Counted from the stretch's first letter, positions 1-11,231 are shown. The stretch is 64,000 bases of DNA from Aricia agestis (GCF_905147365.1 NC_056420.1:13836001-13900000), one strand, 5' to 3'. Notes: generated by a model not told the origin, from the sequence alone. Numbers and translations are program-made.

Positions 1-29
1 TATACCTGCTGAATCCATTCTTTAATATT

Positions 30-280
30 ATAAATGCGAAAGTCTGTCTGTCTGTCTGTCTGTCCGTTCGTCCGTCTGACTGCGTTCGTTCGTTCATTCT
101 ACGCGCAGAATCGTACATTTTTCCGGGATAAAAGTATCATATGTCCTTTCCAGCGACTCAAAGTATCTCCATACCAAATTGCAGCAAAATCAGTTCAGCG
201 GTTTGGACGTGAAGCGGTAACAGACAGACAGACACACTTTCGCATTTATAAAATTATTTATAAAGTATGGATGCATATAA
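30..280. repeat. R-family dispersed repeat, rearranged copy
   Basis: Family R is a roughly 230-bp repeat. One end reads AATATTATAAATGCGAAAGT then CTGT repeats; the other reads GACAGACACACTTTCGCATTT. This copy carries both ends in inverted orientation with a shortened middle (ACATTTTTCCGGGAT, AAAGTATCTCCAT, CAGCAAAATCAGTTCAGCGG), so it looks folded or rearranged. No protein is implied; the open frame across it is a by-product of the repeat. Confidence 0.6.
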
Positions 281-321
281 GTCTGGAAATATTCAAGTAG
301 TAAAACAAGGTGGCTATATTT

Positions 322-435
322 GGCCGGCAACGCACCTGCAGCTCTTCTGATGTTGCGAGTGTCCATGGGCGACGGTAGCTGCTTACCATCAGGTGACCCG
401 TTTGCTCGTTTGCCCCCTTATTTAATAAAAAAAAA
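322..435 (+). mobile_element. Poly(A)-SINE or LINE 3' end, 5'-truncated
   Basis: The copy starts at GGCCGGCAACGCACCTGC and ends in CCCCTTATTTAATAAAAA. It holds only the 3' segment that the poly(A)-tailed SINE shares with a LINE family (see 27084-27294), so either could be its parent. The truncated 5' end and A-rich 3' end fit target-primed reverse transcription. Confidence 0.75.
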
Positions 436-976
436 TAGGCTAAAAATCATTAATTTACTAGTTTTACTACTTGCCAACCTCATAAAACAATACAATACAT
501 TACGCCCTTTAAACAACAGAATACGTCTGATAGTAATTCAAGAGTAGTATTTACTCTAGTGACGAATTCTAGTCAATTTGTGCGGTATTTGTCTAGGAGC
601 GGGTTTAGAGGGCCGTTTATGTACAAACTTAAGCGCTGAACGTACGAGCTAGACTTAGCCGTTGTCCATCTCACGCCCTTATTCTGGATTTCGAAGCGAT
701 GTGAAAACGATGACGTGCAGTGTAACAATCACTTTGTCTAGATTCATATTATGTAAAGTGTAAACCTATAAAAGGTAGGTATCTCATCGTAATTTAAAAC
801 AAACATAAATAAATACGTCATAAAGTACATATTATTGGTAAATGTACAAGAATACCAATATTTATCAATTAGCGAAATCTACTGACACTTACCTAGTATT
901 TTTAATAATGACCTTATTATACAATATCAAAATAGCAATAATGCTAAAGACTTAAGAGGTTTCTTTGTGTGTGTGT
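436..976. other. AT-rich intergenic DNA
   Basis: I see no gene, tRNA or recognised repeat in this stretch. Short open frames here show no known motif. Confidence 0.5.
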
Positions 977-1424
977 ATTCTTAAGGGTCCTTCCCGTTTC
1001 ATACCACAAATTTTTCATACCGCGGTATGAAACAGCGAAGTACCGTTTTTTAATTGCCTGTTTGATACCGGCGTCCGAAACAGCGAAGACCTTTTTTGAA
1101 TTAGTCGATTCGTACCGCAGTGCAGATTTTAGTACAGTCAAGCTCAAAATATCTATACATAATATTATATAAATTATAAAATAATAATTTATTTAATTTT
1201 ATTTTATTATTTATTATTATTATTTATTACATATTATTATTTTATTTGATTATTTAAATTAAATAAATTCATCTCAGTGAAACCAAATACATATTGGGCA
1301 ATTTATTGATGGTATACGAAAAGAAGTAAGTATTATTGTGCTTTATTTAAAAAACCTGATGATGTAAAAAATTCAAAAAGATCAACACATTCAATTGAAA
1401 TAAATCAAAGAGCGAACGATATGA

Positions 1425-1710
1425 AACGAGCAAACGGGTCACCAGATGGAAAGCAACTTCCGTGGCCCATGGATACTTGCAACATCAAAAGAGCTGCTGA
1501 TGCATTGCCATCCTTTTAAGAGAGAATAGGGTAATAGGGCAGGGGAGAGTAGGGAAGAGAATAGGGTAGGGGATTGGGCGGTGGGCCTCCGGTAAACTCA
1601 CTCACTCGGCGAAATACAGCGCAAGCGCTGTTTCACGCCGGTTTTCTGTGAGCCCGTGGTATTTCTCCGATCGAGCCCGCCCATTCGTGCCGAAGCATGG
1701 CTCTCGCACG
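1425..1710 (-). mobile_element. Poly(A)-tailed SINE copy inside the hAT-like element
   Basis: Read on the minus strand it begins CGTGCGAGAGCCATGCTTCGG, passes the GCGCTTGCGCTGTATTTCGCC segment and the CCCTA/CCCCT pyrimidine block, and ends in the LINE-like GGTGACCCGTTTGCTCGTTT segment. The poly(A) end is lost. It lies inside the element at 985-2267, so it arrived later than that element. Confidence 0.8.
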
Positions 1711-1722
1711 TCATAAGTCACA

Positions 1723-1788
1723 ACCATACAAAAAAAAAAAACTAGCGGTACTACGGAACCTGTAATATTGCGCGTGGCCCGACACGCA
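1723..1788 (+). repeat. W-family repeat, 3' end fragment
   Basis: ACTAGCGGTACTACGGAACC followed by GCGTGGCCCGACACGCAC matches the right end of the full W element at 44074-45128. Confidence 0.65.
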
Positions 1789-2275
1789 CATTTTTTATTT
1801 GTATTTTCTAAACTATCTATTTTCATCAAAAAAATCAATGCACACTATGGAGGCACTTTTGAGATTGACAGCTCCCGGACCATAAGTACATTTATATTCT
1901 TTTTAAAATTAATTATATAGTGTTAGGTTAATTTTAAAGTTCTATGTGTAATCAAGCTGTGATTATATTGTTAGAAGTCTGATAGTATAATATAGTATAT
2001 TTTTTGATTTTGAAAGAAATGACATTTCTTTATATAAAATATTTTTTTATTTCTTCTTGTTACCACTTTTCTATACTCCAGTATAAATAAGTGATTAGAC
2101 TAAAAATATTTAATAAAATTCATGGTATGAATCCACCCATACCAAAAAAGAATTCGTCGTTTCATACCACTACAAGCACCGCGGTACGAAACAGGCAATT
2201 CAAAAACAGTACTTCGCTGTTTCATACCGCGGTATGAAAAATAAGTGGGATGAAACGGGTAGGACCCATTCTTAA

Positions 2276-3155
2276 GTTTTCCAACCAAACGCCATCTACT
2301 TACTATCAACCTACTACAGATTTTGTAGTTATTATGGCGCGTGGCTAATATCGCAAATAAAATTGTTAAATTGTCACTTGATAGACAGCTTTTGCAGAGT
2401 AGACAGAATGATAGAGTATGCCGACTTAGAACTGATGTTGAAATTTTTCAATTTGACGTATTATGACGAAAATCGTCGCTAGGGTTGTTAACTTGTTACC
2501 TACGAATTTAAAACTATGATTTATTCGCTGGACGTGTTCCTCTTTGGTCGTATTGTTGTTTGTGTTTTGGCACATGCGATTAAAATTGTCAGAATCCAAT
2601 TTTGAAATCTTTATTTTAAATATTTAAAAATAAATTATAATCAGCCAACGCGAGGCACATTCCCATTTATAATCCTAGTGAAACCCGACGAATTTGACAG
2701 ATATTGAAACCTGTCCGTCTCTTTGCAGTCGAACTACTGGTAGTTATGTCTATTGTGGCTTTTGTAAGCAAACTTTTAACACTTACGTGAAGTGTTAAAA
2801 TATCATTACGTAAATTCCCATTATTCTTTCTTCCTTCCCATTATAAACATTATTATTCCCAGAATAAGCCTCCTCCGAGAATAATGCATGCAACACACGA
2901 ATTTAAATATAGCGCTCTCTATAAATTAAACCCAGGAAATTGTTTCAGTATATAAGATGAGCGTTTTGCCGGTTATTTAGCATTTTACGAGGGTCCGCTG
3001 CTCACTTCTTTTGTTTCAGTGTACCTTCTTTATGTAACGTGAAATTTTATGTACGAAAACCCCGTGAAAATATTGTATTTTATGTTTGTTTGTAGGCTTT
3101 TGCTGAGTAGGTAATATAATTTTATTTATTGTTTTTTACTTGAGATTTTATTATT
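2276..3155. other. AT-rich intergenic DNA
   Basis: No recognisable gene, tRNA or repeat family. A splice-acceptor-like tract (CTCTTTGCAG near 2720) has no coding sequence after it. Confidence 0.5.
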
Positions 3156-3159
3156 ACTA

Positions 3160-3335
3160 GCTATTTGACCAAGTTTTGCTCGGTATTCGATAAAACACGA
3201 ATAAAATGACATTTTCTAAAATTGATTCCCAGCTAGATCGATTTAACGACATCCCTGAAACCCCCAATATAACTTGTACTAAATTTCATGAAAATCGTTG
3301 GAGCCGATTTCGAGATTACAATTATTTATCCATAC
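3160..3335 (+). repeat. V-family dispersed repeat
   Basis: Contains TTTGCTCGGTATTCGATAAA, GACATTTTCTAAAATTGATTCC and AATCGTTGGAGCCGATTTCG. An inverted partner with the same three blocks lies at 43835-43988. Class unknown; the GGAGCCGATTT block resembles the core shared by several other repeat families here. Confidence 0.6.
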
Positions 3336-3349
3336 TTACTATACTTAAT

Positions 3350-3480
3350 AATATACTAATATTATAAATGCGAAAGTGTGTCTGTCTGTCTGTCTGTTAC
3401 CTCTTCACGCCCAAACCGCTGAACCGATTTTGCTGAAAGGACCATGCGGGATTTTGTATGGACCACGTCCCCACCCTTCA
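3350..3480 (-). repeat. R-family repeat fragment
   Basis: Begins ACTAATATTATAAATGCGAA, then a CTGT block, TTACCTCTTCACGCCCAAAC and CGCTGAACCGATTTTGCTGA. The far end is replaced by unrelated DNA. Confidence 0.6.
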
Positions 3481-3621
3481 ACAGTGATGGGATGCGTCCT
3501 GTCATGTCCCTGTGTCAGTTTCAAAATCAATTGGGTTTATTTAAAAAATAAAATTTTCTCCAAAAAAAAGATGTTTATTTTTGAACAAAATATCACTTTT
3601 TTCTACAAACAAAAAGCTTAA

Positions 3622-4361
3622 CAGGGTTCCGTAGTCCTCAAGTAACCCTTATAGTTTCGGACTGTCCGTCCGTCTGTGTGTCTGTCTGTCCGCGGTTTTT
3701 CTTAGAGACTATAAGGCCTACAAAGCTGTAATTCGGCATGTATGCATATTATCTGTGATGCCGACAAAATGGTATATAAAATCTTTAATTTTTTTTATGG
3801 TACCCATACACATCAAGCGGGGGTGATTTTTTTTCCGCGTCCATCCCATCGTGTGGGGTGTCGTTGGGTACGTTTTTAAAAAATATTATTCAGAGTATTC
3901 AAAGGTCATTTTTCGATTTAGGGATCCACTTGTGAAATATGAAGTTTTAAAGTGGAAAAAATCATTAGAGTCCAGTGTCCCCCCTTCCACTAGCTCAAAT
4001 TGTTTTAGCTCAGGTTTCAGACTCAGGTTTAGCTGTTTAGCTTAGGTTACTTCTGGAAATCTGAAAAATTCGCGGGAGTAGGAGATATTATGCTGACTTT
4101 AAAGGAAAACTATCACGGCTAAAAAAACTTCATAAGTAAGTAATTGAGTAATAGTCGATCAACTAAAAAAATGTATTCGAAGAAGTATAAATAAACTTTT
4201 CGTTCAAATTCTTTTAAACATAACTGGGATGGTATTGTTAGTAGTGTAAAACACGTTATAAAATATGTACATTCATTGACCATACAAAAATTATCAAAAC
4301 CTAGCGGTACTTCAGAGTACAGAGCCCTATATTGCGATTTGCGCGTGACCCGATACGCACT
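3622..4361 (+). repeat. W-family element, left end missing
   Basis: Collinear with the full copy at 44074-45128: GGGTTCCGTAGTC, CTTATAGTTTCGG, TGTCCGTCCGTCTGTGTGTC, CCATACACATCAAGCGG, GTGTGGGGTGTCGTTGG, and the CGTGACCCGATACGCAC right end. The left terminus GGCCAAGTGCG is lost. It lacks the SINE that interrupts the 44-kb copy. Confidence 0.7.
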
Positions 4362-4587
4362 GTGTCGTTTTTTAATTTCATGTAAAAACGAATGACGATT
4401 TAATTGAAGACAGTATAATATTAATATGATCTCCATATTTTAACACTATTTATTTGCACACTAAGGAAATGCGTATGTAAAAGATAAAAAAATAAAATAA
4501 AAACAATATATTATCTAAAACCTAAGGCGGTGGCGGCGTCGTTTCGTGGCACGGCGCGGCATTGCGTCGTCACCGTGAAACGATACG

Positions 4588-4625
4588 AGTTTTGGCGCAA
4601 CGGAGTTGCTTGCGTCATCTAGTAT
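4588..4625 (-). repeat. R-family terminal scrap
   Basis: TTTTGGCGCAACGGAGTTGC followed by TTGCGTCATCTAGTATATAC is the outer end of family R, as seen in full at 49014-49240. Confidence 0.5.
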
Positions 4626-4690
4626 ATACATATACACAAGAATTGCTCGTTTAAAGATATAAGATAATAATATTAAGTTACCAGTTATAT

Positions 4691-4852
4691 GTACCATCGA
4701 GGAAGTTGATTCCTATGCAATTGACAGACCAACGTTATTTGGTCGAATATGTCAATTCAATGTTAATTGTGATCTGTCAGCTGGGTTTGACGTAACGCAA
4801 CCAAACTACTTAGGTCCCCGATTTGCATAGGAATCAACTTCTCTGATAGTAC
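4691..4852 (+). mobile_element. G-family MITE, full length
   Basis: A 162-bp element bounded by GTACCATCGAGGAAGTTGATT and, at the right, AATCAACTTCTCTGATAGTAC; the ends are imperfect inverted repeats of about 24 bp. The interior (TTTGGTCGAATATGTCAATT, TTTGACGTAACGCAACCAAA) is shared with six other copies in the window. It carries no coding capacity. The target duplication is not clear, so the superfamily is not assigned. Confidence 0.75.
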
Positions 4853-5031
4853 ATATCTGAAAAAGTCGCTATAGGTACATTTTTCGTTGGATGAATATTA
4901 TTTTAATAATATGGAAAAATAATGAACTTTGCATTATATTTTTCATCCCGCTATCCCCTCTACAATTCACAACCATACATCAAACGTTTTTGTTTATCAG
5001 TCTACTTTCAAAACTCAAAAGTTGGTGCTTA

Positions 5032-5617
5032 AGGGCCGATTCATACCGGAATGGCAGAGCAGCGGTGAACATTTTCAGTGTCATATGATTTTAAACTTTA
5101 TCTTCATTATTGTAATACATAGTATCGCTTGGTCCACCCCTCCGTGGTCCAGTGGTTCAGAGCATGGCTCTTAACTCGGAGGTCGTGAGTTCGAATCCTG
5201 CGTTAGAAAAATGTTATTTCCAAGTTTGGTTAGGACAATGCAGGCTGATCACCTGATTGATGATCCATGCGTCAGATGGGCATGTAAAAAGTCGGTCCTA
5301 CGCCTAACCTCTCGCTAGTCGTGTCGGTCTTCCGTCCCACTGGGTTATGAGAGTAAAGGAATAGAGTGATTTTGTATACTGCGCACACACTTGGGCACCA
5401 TAAACCTACTCCTGCGTAGCTGGCCTGGTTTCAATGAAACCGGCCACCGTCACCGAAACCGGTGTGGGAGTTATTATATTATTATCGCTTGAGAAACTTG
5501 GAAAGTCTTGCGGCCGCGATTTCTCAAGCGATATTACAATAATGAAGATAAAGTATAAAATCATATGACACTGAAAATGCTCGCCACTGCGCTGCCATTC
5601 CGGTGCGATTCGGCCCT
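5032..5617. mobile_element. Palindromic MITE split by a SINE
   Basis: Left arm AGGGCCGATTCATACCGGAA...CAGTGTCATATGATTTTA and right arm TAAAATCATATGACACTG...TTCCGGTGCGATTCGGCCCT are inverted copies about 100 bp long. Without the inserted SINE and its duplicated target (5124-5483) the element is roughly 226 bp and almost entirely foldback. Confidence 0.8.
5132..5483 (+). mobile_element. tRNA-derived SINE (SINE-B), inserted in a MITE loop
   Basis: The 5' head resembles a tRNA with pol III boxes: A-like box TGGTCCAGTGG and B box GAGTTCGAATCC. The body contains GGACAATGCAGGCTGATCAC and GTCTTCCGTCCCACTGGG, and the tail is ATT-rich. It is flanked by the direct repeat ATCGCTTG (5124-5131 and 5484-5491). 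The same family recurs at 8191, 39251, 57314 and 62008. Confidence 0.88.
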
Positions 5618-5759
5618 AATATCATAAGTTCCACACATATAACCATCTAGCATTTATACGCCACAGAATCCATGAATTTACCATGTGGTGTCTATCTTTG
5701 GGCCATCAAAACCGTTTCAGTACTTTCAGCAAAGGGTTGCATGTCCTATAGAGCTTTCA

Positions 5760-5835
5760 GCAAACACTCTAGGCGGGTAGTGGCTGGCGACACGACGCAC
5801 GCATTAGGCGGAGTGCCGGTTCGAATCCATTAAGC
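5760..5835 (+). other. Possible tRNA-like head with B box
   Basis: GGTTCGAATCC at 5818-5828 is a perfect pol III B box. About 40 bp upstream, GGGTAGTGGCTGG is a weak A-box match. I cannot fold a cloverleaf, and no sister copy is seen in this window, so this may be a decayed SINE head or chance. Confidence 0.3.
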
Positions 5836-6370
5836 CCGAGCTCCTCGACTTGAGGATTTCAGGTGCGAAATCTAGATTAGCTCCGGGCTAAATGGAATAG
5901 GCAATATTGGATTTTGCCTATTGAATAACGCTCTGAATGTTGAAGTGATTTAGTTAATTGCGAGGCGAATTAGCGATTTGAGGTTATGGTGCATTTGTGA
6001 GCATTAAAAGCAAAGTCGAATATTTCTATTCAGAATGACGTCATCCGCGGCCAACTCGATTCAAGCAAATTCCAGAACAAAATAAGGAACGCGAAGATCA
6101 TTACGCATCAAGACGCTGAATATTAGTTGACATCAATAATAATTAAACTGAATATTAGTTGACATTTAAAAATAACATATTATTCGATCCAAACAACACG
6201 TTTTTCATAAAATGCATTGTTCAAAAGATCAAATATCTGAAATTAAATTAAATGGTCAACTGTTAACAGCTAATGTTTATTATGTGCTGTGGCTGCGAAC
6301 TCGTAGAAAAAAATTAAAAATAAAGATTTTAAAAAATCGAAAAATAAACGTACTTAATTATTTTTTTCAC
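5836..6370. other. Intergenic DNA without recognised features
   Basis: AT-rich sequence. Open frames are short and show no family motif. Confidence 0.45.
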
Positions 6371-6374
6371 TTTT

Positions 6375-6500
6375 GCATAGCGAAACTTGTTGCACTGGGC
6401 GCTTGCCCAAATGGTCTTGCTAGTTTCACAGTGAACTCTCTATAAGGAACTCGTGCACTCCCTATGGTATTATCACTTAGTTTTGTTACACCTTGTACTT
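6375..6500 (-). repeat. One end of a mariner-like MITE
   Basis: TTTCACAGTGAACTCTCTATA, AAGGAACTCGTGC and GGTATTATCACTTAGTTTTG match the right arm of the full MITE at 43568-43823. The other arm is not present. Confidence 0.55.
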
Positions 6501-6843
6501 ACAGTCTTTATGGTTGAATTAGTCATATTTTATAGACCACTCAACATAGTTGAAACATCTAAAATGTTTAAATTATTCATCTCGAACAACTTTCCTATAT
6601 GAAAGCAAAACACATCTCGTACAAAAATGATCTCACATTTCCAAACAAGATGGTACACGCCGGCGCGCCACATGCAAATTGTTTCATGTGAAATATTATC
6701 AGATTAAAACTTTTTTTTATAAATTCAAATTGGAACACGAGCGGAGCTGACGAGAGGCGAAATATTGGCGCAAAATAAAACGCCGCGCTTCGACGCCATT
6801 AATACAGCGGTTTTGGGGGCTTGATTTAGGGTGGAGACAATAA

Positions 6844-7329
6844 TTATGAGGAGTCCACACCGCCCTTTTTTCCATACAAACGTTGTCCCCAGCCTGTTTC
6901 CTCCCTGGATAATGCTAGTAGAGTTATAATTTTTTCTTGAATATCTACGGCCACTACTACAATGTCCCTATGTTTTCTTTTTTTTTTCATAATTTAATTA
7001 TTAAATAAGATATGAACGTTCAAAAACCCAAAAAAATGGCCTGATTTTCCGCTGTGTTCAAACATCCAGAAAACAGATTTGGCTAGATTATACAAAAAAA
7101 ATAAAACATAGGAACACAGCTCAATCTTTTTTTTAATATTTAATGAAAAAAGTACTTAAATCGGTAAAGTTTTGGAGAAGGAATCAGGGGACAACGAATC
7201 GTGGATTTTCTGGATTTTCTGCAGTTGTCTCTATCGCGTTCTGCGGTATAGGCTTGAGGTAAGGGAGACAGCTATAGATATTACACGTACTTTTTTTTCA
7301 TTTCTCTAGCCCCTGGGTTATCCTCTTAA
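6844..7329 (-). mobile_element. TTAA-bounded non-autonomous element, copy 2
   Basis: Bounded by TTATGAGGAGTCC on the left and GGGTTATCCTCTTAA on the right. It is the inverted counterpart of the element at 27295-27784: shared blocks include CAAACGTTGTCCCC, CCAGCCTGTTTCCTCCCTGG and TCTATCGCGTTCTGC. Terminal TTAA suggests a piggyBac-type target choice, but no transposase is present. A G-family MITE starts directly after the right TTAA. Confidence 0.65.
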
Positions 7330-7460
7330 GTACCATCGAAGAAATTGATTTATAAGCAGATGATATGGACCTACGTCATTTGGTCGGATTATGTCATGTC
7401 AGCTTAATGTAAGTCGTCATCAGCTGCTGTCGGCTGGGTTTGACAAAACGCAAATACTGG
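7330..7460 (+). mobile_element. G-family MITE, right end missing
   Basis: Begins GTACCATCGAAGAAATTGATT and keeps the CTACGTCATTTGGTCGGATT interior; the right inverted repeat is lost. It abuts the TTAA end of the preceding element. Confidence 0.6.
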
Positions 7461-8064
7461 TTGCAGTCTGCCAATATTATTAAAAAAAATGTTCTATGAT
7501 GTAGGTACTAAGACGGGTTTTGTGGTGTAAAAATTCACTCGGAAAGCTTTTCGCCACGTTTTTCTGGAATACAAAATTAGCTGATACCCATTTTCGCACT
7601 CAAACCAATTTTATCTCCGATTAGATGAAAAAAGTTAAGTCAAACACTATTTTGCCTTCAAAATGTTGATACAATTAACAATAAATATTAACATTTCTAA
7701 GAGATAACATTGTTTACTCTTGTACCCCCCAAACAAGAACCGCTGTGTTCGTGGCCCTCCCCGCACCTGACGCGTTAATGCGCGTTGATGAATGCTCGGC
7801 GGACGGGATTACAGGGGCAAAAACAGCTGGCGGCGGGCCCCACGTGCCCCCACGTGCCTCCGCATGCCCCTGTATGCCCCGCACCTTGATCCGCCCCTGA
7901 ACCTGCAAATGCAGCTGTTGTGAAGGACAGTTCATGTTATTGAAATAATGAAAGCTTTCAAAAATGTTCTTAAAAATTAAAAAAAAAAAAAAACAATTCG
8001 AAACGTTTGTCTTTCCGCCAATGCAACAACTTAACAATTAGTGATTGACAGTAGATATCCATAC

Positions 8065-8190
8065 TAATATTATAAATTCGAAAGTGTGTCTGTCTGTCTG
8101 TATCCGTCTGTGACCTCTTCACGCCCAAACCGCTGAACCGAGACAGACAGATAGACAGAAAGACACACTTTTGCATTTATAATATTAGTA
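8065..8190. repeat. R-family foldback copy
   Basis: ACTAATATTATAAATTCGAA at the left and TTTGCATTTATAATATTAGT at the right are inverted copies, with CTGT and ACAG blocks pairing between them. The middle of family R is nearly all deleted, leaving a palindrome. Confidence 0.6.
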
Positions 8191-8555
8191 ACGCCTCCGT
8201 GATCAAGTGGTTCAAAGCATGGCTCTTGACTCGGAGGTCGTGAGTTCGAATCCCACGTTGGAAACATATTATTTCCAAGTTTAGTTAGGACAATGCAGGC
8301 TGATCACCTGATTGTCTGACAAGTAAGATGATCCATGCGTCGGATGGGCATGTAAAAAGTAGGTCCTGCGCCTGATCTCTCGCCAGTCGTGTCGGTCTTC
8401 CGTCCCACTGGGTGTTATGAGACTAAAGGAATAGAGAGTGCTCTTGTGTACTGCGCACACACTTGGGCACTATAAAATTACTCCTGCGTAACTTGCCTGG
8501 TTTCAAAGAAACCGGCAACCGTCACTGAAACTGGTGTGGGAGTTATTATTATTAT
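8191..8555 (+). mobile_element. tRNA-derived SINE (SINE-B)
   Basis: The head contains the B box GAGTTCGAATCC. The body (CAGGCTGATCACCTGATTGT, GTCTTCCGTCCCACTGGGTG) is collinear with the 5132 and 62008 copies, and the tail is an ATT repeat. ATTAGTA flanks both sides, indicating insertion at the end of the R repeat at 8065-8190. Confidence 0.85.
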
Positions 8556-8807
8556 TATTAGTACGCATTTTCATCCCTTAGAAATAATACAGGCACAGTA
8601 TAAATAATAATTTCCATAATATTATCTTATCGTATTTTCCTTATATTCGATAAAGTGTATTCCCTTATCAGTATTTACTTTATCAAATTCTGGCCTCGGA
8701 AACTGTCCCTGGGGTACTCCTTATCATAATGTTATCAATACGTCTTCGATCTTGATATACTATCACTCCCCTGGAGTAAATATTAGGTATAATATTATGT
8801 AACTAGA

Positions 8808-9000
8808 AGACGCCTGCAATTGTGCCAAAATTCGTTTATCGGGAACCGTACATTTTTCCGGGATCACAAAAGTATCCTATATCCTTTTCGGGGATTCAAA
8901 GTATCTCCATGCCTAGAATAATCGGTATAGCTATTTGGGCGTGCAGAGGTAACAGACGGACAGACAAACACACTTTCGCATTTATAATATTAGTATGGAT
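8808..9000 (+). repeat. R-family repeat
   Basis: Runs from GACGCCTGCAATTGTGCCAAA through CCGTACATTTTTCCGGGAT and AAAGTATCTCCATGCC to CACACTTTCGCATTTATAAT and ATTAGTATGGA. Confidence 0.7.
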
Positions 9001-9504
9001 TCAAACCAATATATTTTCTGGCAATTCTGACACCTTCAACAAGCAAACAACAATTTAATCGCACGGGAACTCTCGGTTTAGCCGCTTAAGCATAAAGGTG
9101 AAAGATAGAAACTTTCGCTTATGTATACTATTACGTATTCGAACGAAGCGCGACTCACGTTAATCAAGATTAATTATTATTTATAAATTAATAATAGCTT
9201 TTTTCTCTACTCAATCAGGCAAATATGTTTCAAAACGGAACCCTAAAGGGAAAACAAACACATACCTTTTTTCGCCCATAATCACATTATAAACCAATCA
9301 AAATGAGAGGAAGGATATGTATTGATCACGTTATGAAAGCGCACACACATAACTCATCGTATCTGATCGCGAGCATAAATCCAAAATGGCTGTTTCCCAG
9401 TGCTTTATTGCCTTGTTACACAGTTCATGGAGTTACTAGGTTTAACTTGTGACTTTTTAACCGACTTCCAAAAAGGAGATCTATGTTTGACTGTTATCTG
9501 TATA

Positions 9505-9606
9505 TGCCATCGACAAAATCGATTCGTAGGCACATGGCGAACCTATGTAATTTGGTCGCGTTATGCCACACCCAGCTAGTGGATTATAACATGGAATTCA
9601 CATGCT
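9505..9606 (+). repeat. Degenerate G-family MITE
   Basis: GCCATCGACAAAATCGATTCG followed by TTTGGTCGCGTTATGCCACA is a diverged match to the G-family left half and interior. Confidence 0.4.
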
Positions 9607-9774
9607 GTAGGTTCGTCAAAAATCCATTTCTTAGTAGATTATTTTCCTTTTTTCTTTTTATTCTTAGATCATTAAAATTAGTTTTGACATTAGATGTCTT
9701 TGGGACATAGGATATGAGGGGTCGATCTAACCCGATCGGTCTGAACGCAGGTCGACCTAGGGCCTAGAGAGTAG

Positions 9775-9911
9775 AGACAAGTGTCAAGCGATTTTCGTAA
9801 ACGCAAACAAAATGTATGGGATTTGACATTAGTATTCGCTAGCGAAGCGGTGACGTCTGTCAAATCGCATACATTTTGTTGGCGTTTACGATAATCGCTT
9901 GCCACTTGTCT
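9775..9911. mobile_element. 137-bp MITE with 54-bp TIRs
   Basis: The ends AGACAAGTGTCAAGCGATTT and, read inward from the right, AGACAAGTGGCAAGCGATTA open inverted repeats of about 54 bp that include CAAAATGTATG and GATTTGACA. The direct repeat AGTAG flanks both sides (9770-9774 and 9912-9916). A diverged relative lies at 40063-40244. Confidence 0.8.
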
Positions 9912-9916
9912 AGTAG

Positions 9917-10734
9917 GGCAGATCGGAATGGTACACACACTCGGGAGATAAAGAAGAATGTTCAGTGGGATGTCGGAGCGGGAAGGCGAGCGGGACCCGT
10001 GGACTCGTTAGCCGTTCTAAAAATAATTTAATTTTAGTTGTGATAGGAACGAGTTAAACCATTACTTTAATTGAGTATTGATGAGTTTAAACGATTATGA
10101 TTAGTCTTTGCAACTCGGACGTTTTACTTAACGCCTACAAAGTGATGATCTAGTATTTATTAGTTATCTCATAATGGAAAACCCATTCTGATGTCGTTCT
10201 TGAGCTGCCCGCCTCCGATCAGGTCGTGCTGGACTCTAGTGCCGAGAAGTAGCCTTCTTTATTCTTAAAAAAAATAAAGCCAATCGTACAACAAAATACT
10301 ATGAAACCAATCACATTTTACACCAGTTTTATTGTTAGTATCCAGATTAGCGAATAAACTAGCCAAAAAAACTTGTATGAAATTGTCATTACAAATACGT
10401 TCATCAAGCGAGCGCGGCGCGAAACAAATTGAAATAAATATACAAAGTCAATACACTCTAATCAAAAAAGCTAAAAACTGACGAGTGAACAAAAAGGCCT
10501 CTTTCAAAACCTAAGTAAATTAGGTCCAGCGTTTCCAGCGAAGCGGACTAACACAATAAAGCGGTGTAAAGCGCTTTTTCATTTACATAAAAAAGCAAGT
10601 TGCGAGTGAAGTCAAAGCCGTCACTTTGTTAAATTATTTCGATTCGGCGGATCAAAATGGCGCTAATGCTAGTTTATCGTTGATCTCTTACGAGTTACGA
10701 CGCGATTTGTTGGTTAAATTTTTGTTTGATTTTT
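9917..10734. other. Intergenic DNA without recognised features
   Basis: Mixed composition with a small GC-rich patch near 9970-10010. No open frame with a known motif. Confidence 0.45.
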
Positions 10735-10985
10735 AGGGTTCCGTACCCAAAGGGAACGGGACCCTATTACTAAGACTTTAATGTATGTCTGTCCGTTTGT
10801 CTGTCTCCAGGCTGTATCTCAACAATCGCTATAGCTAGATTTCTGAAATTTTCACAGTTTGTGTATATCTGTTGCGGCTATAACAGCAAATATACTAAAA
10901 ACAAACATCTCATAAAACAAACGTTAATATTTTGGCATCTTTAGCTCTATGTCAATAACGGCAACAGCTGGTAGGCACTTGATAA
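10735..10985 (+). repeat. W-type GTTCCGTA repeat, partial
   Basis: AGGGTTCCGTACCCAAAGGG, GGGACCCTATTACTAAGAC, the TGTCCGTTTGTCTGTCTCC block and GGCTATAACAGC match the copy at 16810-17222. The GGCCAAGTGCG terminus is not present here. Confidence 0.6.
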
Positions 10986-11231
10986 TATGTTCATAAAATA
11001 CTCAATTGTATTAGGTCTTTAATAATTCAAATCTTCTTCAAATTCAAATCTTCAAATTCTTTATTAAGCATACAATAATATACAATAGTATAAAAGCTAG
11101 GTAGCGTACATCACGTCGTCTAATCCCATGCTAAGTAAAAACTTGTGTTATGGCAATCAGACAACAGATGCACGCGGAACTATTTTATCCTAATATATTA
11201 TATTATTTACACATTCACACACACAAACACA

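Larger units (their letters stand above)
985..2267. mobile_element. Non-autonomous hAT-like DNA element with long TIRs
   Basis: The two ends are inverted copies starting GGGTCCTTCCCGTTTCAT on the left and, read inward from the right, GGGTCCTACCCGTTTCAT. Similarity continues for over 100 bp (ATACCGCGGTATGAAACAGC in both arms). An 8-bp direct repeat, ATTCTTAA, flanks the element at 977-984 and 2268-2275, which is the target duplication length of hAT transposons. No transposase remains. The interior holds a SINE (1425-1710), a scrap of family W (1723-1788) and AT-rich filler. The hAT assignment rests only on duplication length. Confidence 0.8.

Noticed and set aside
7714..8037. 107-codon minus-strand frame rich in Gly, Arg and Ala
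   Set aside because: The frame crosses a GC-rich patch that starts CAGGGGCGGATC on the minus strand, like the terminus of a DNA element, and then runs into AT-rich DNA. It has no domain and no partner terminus was found.
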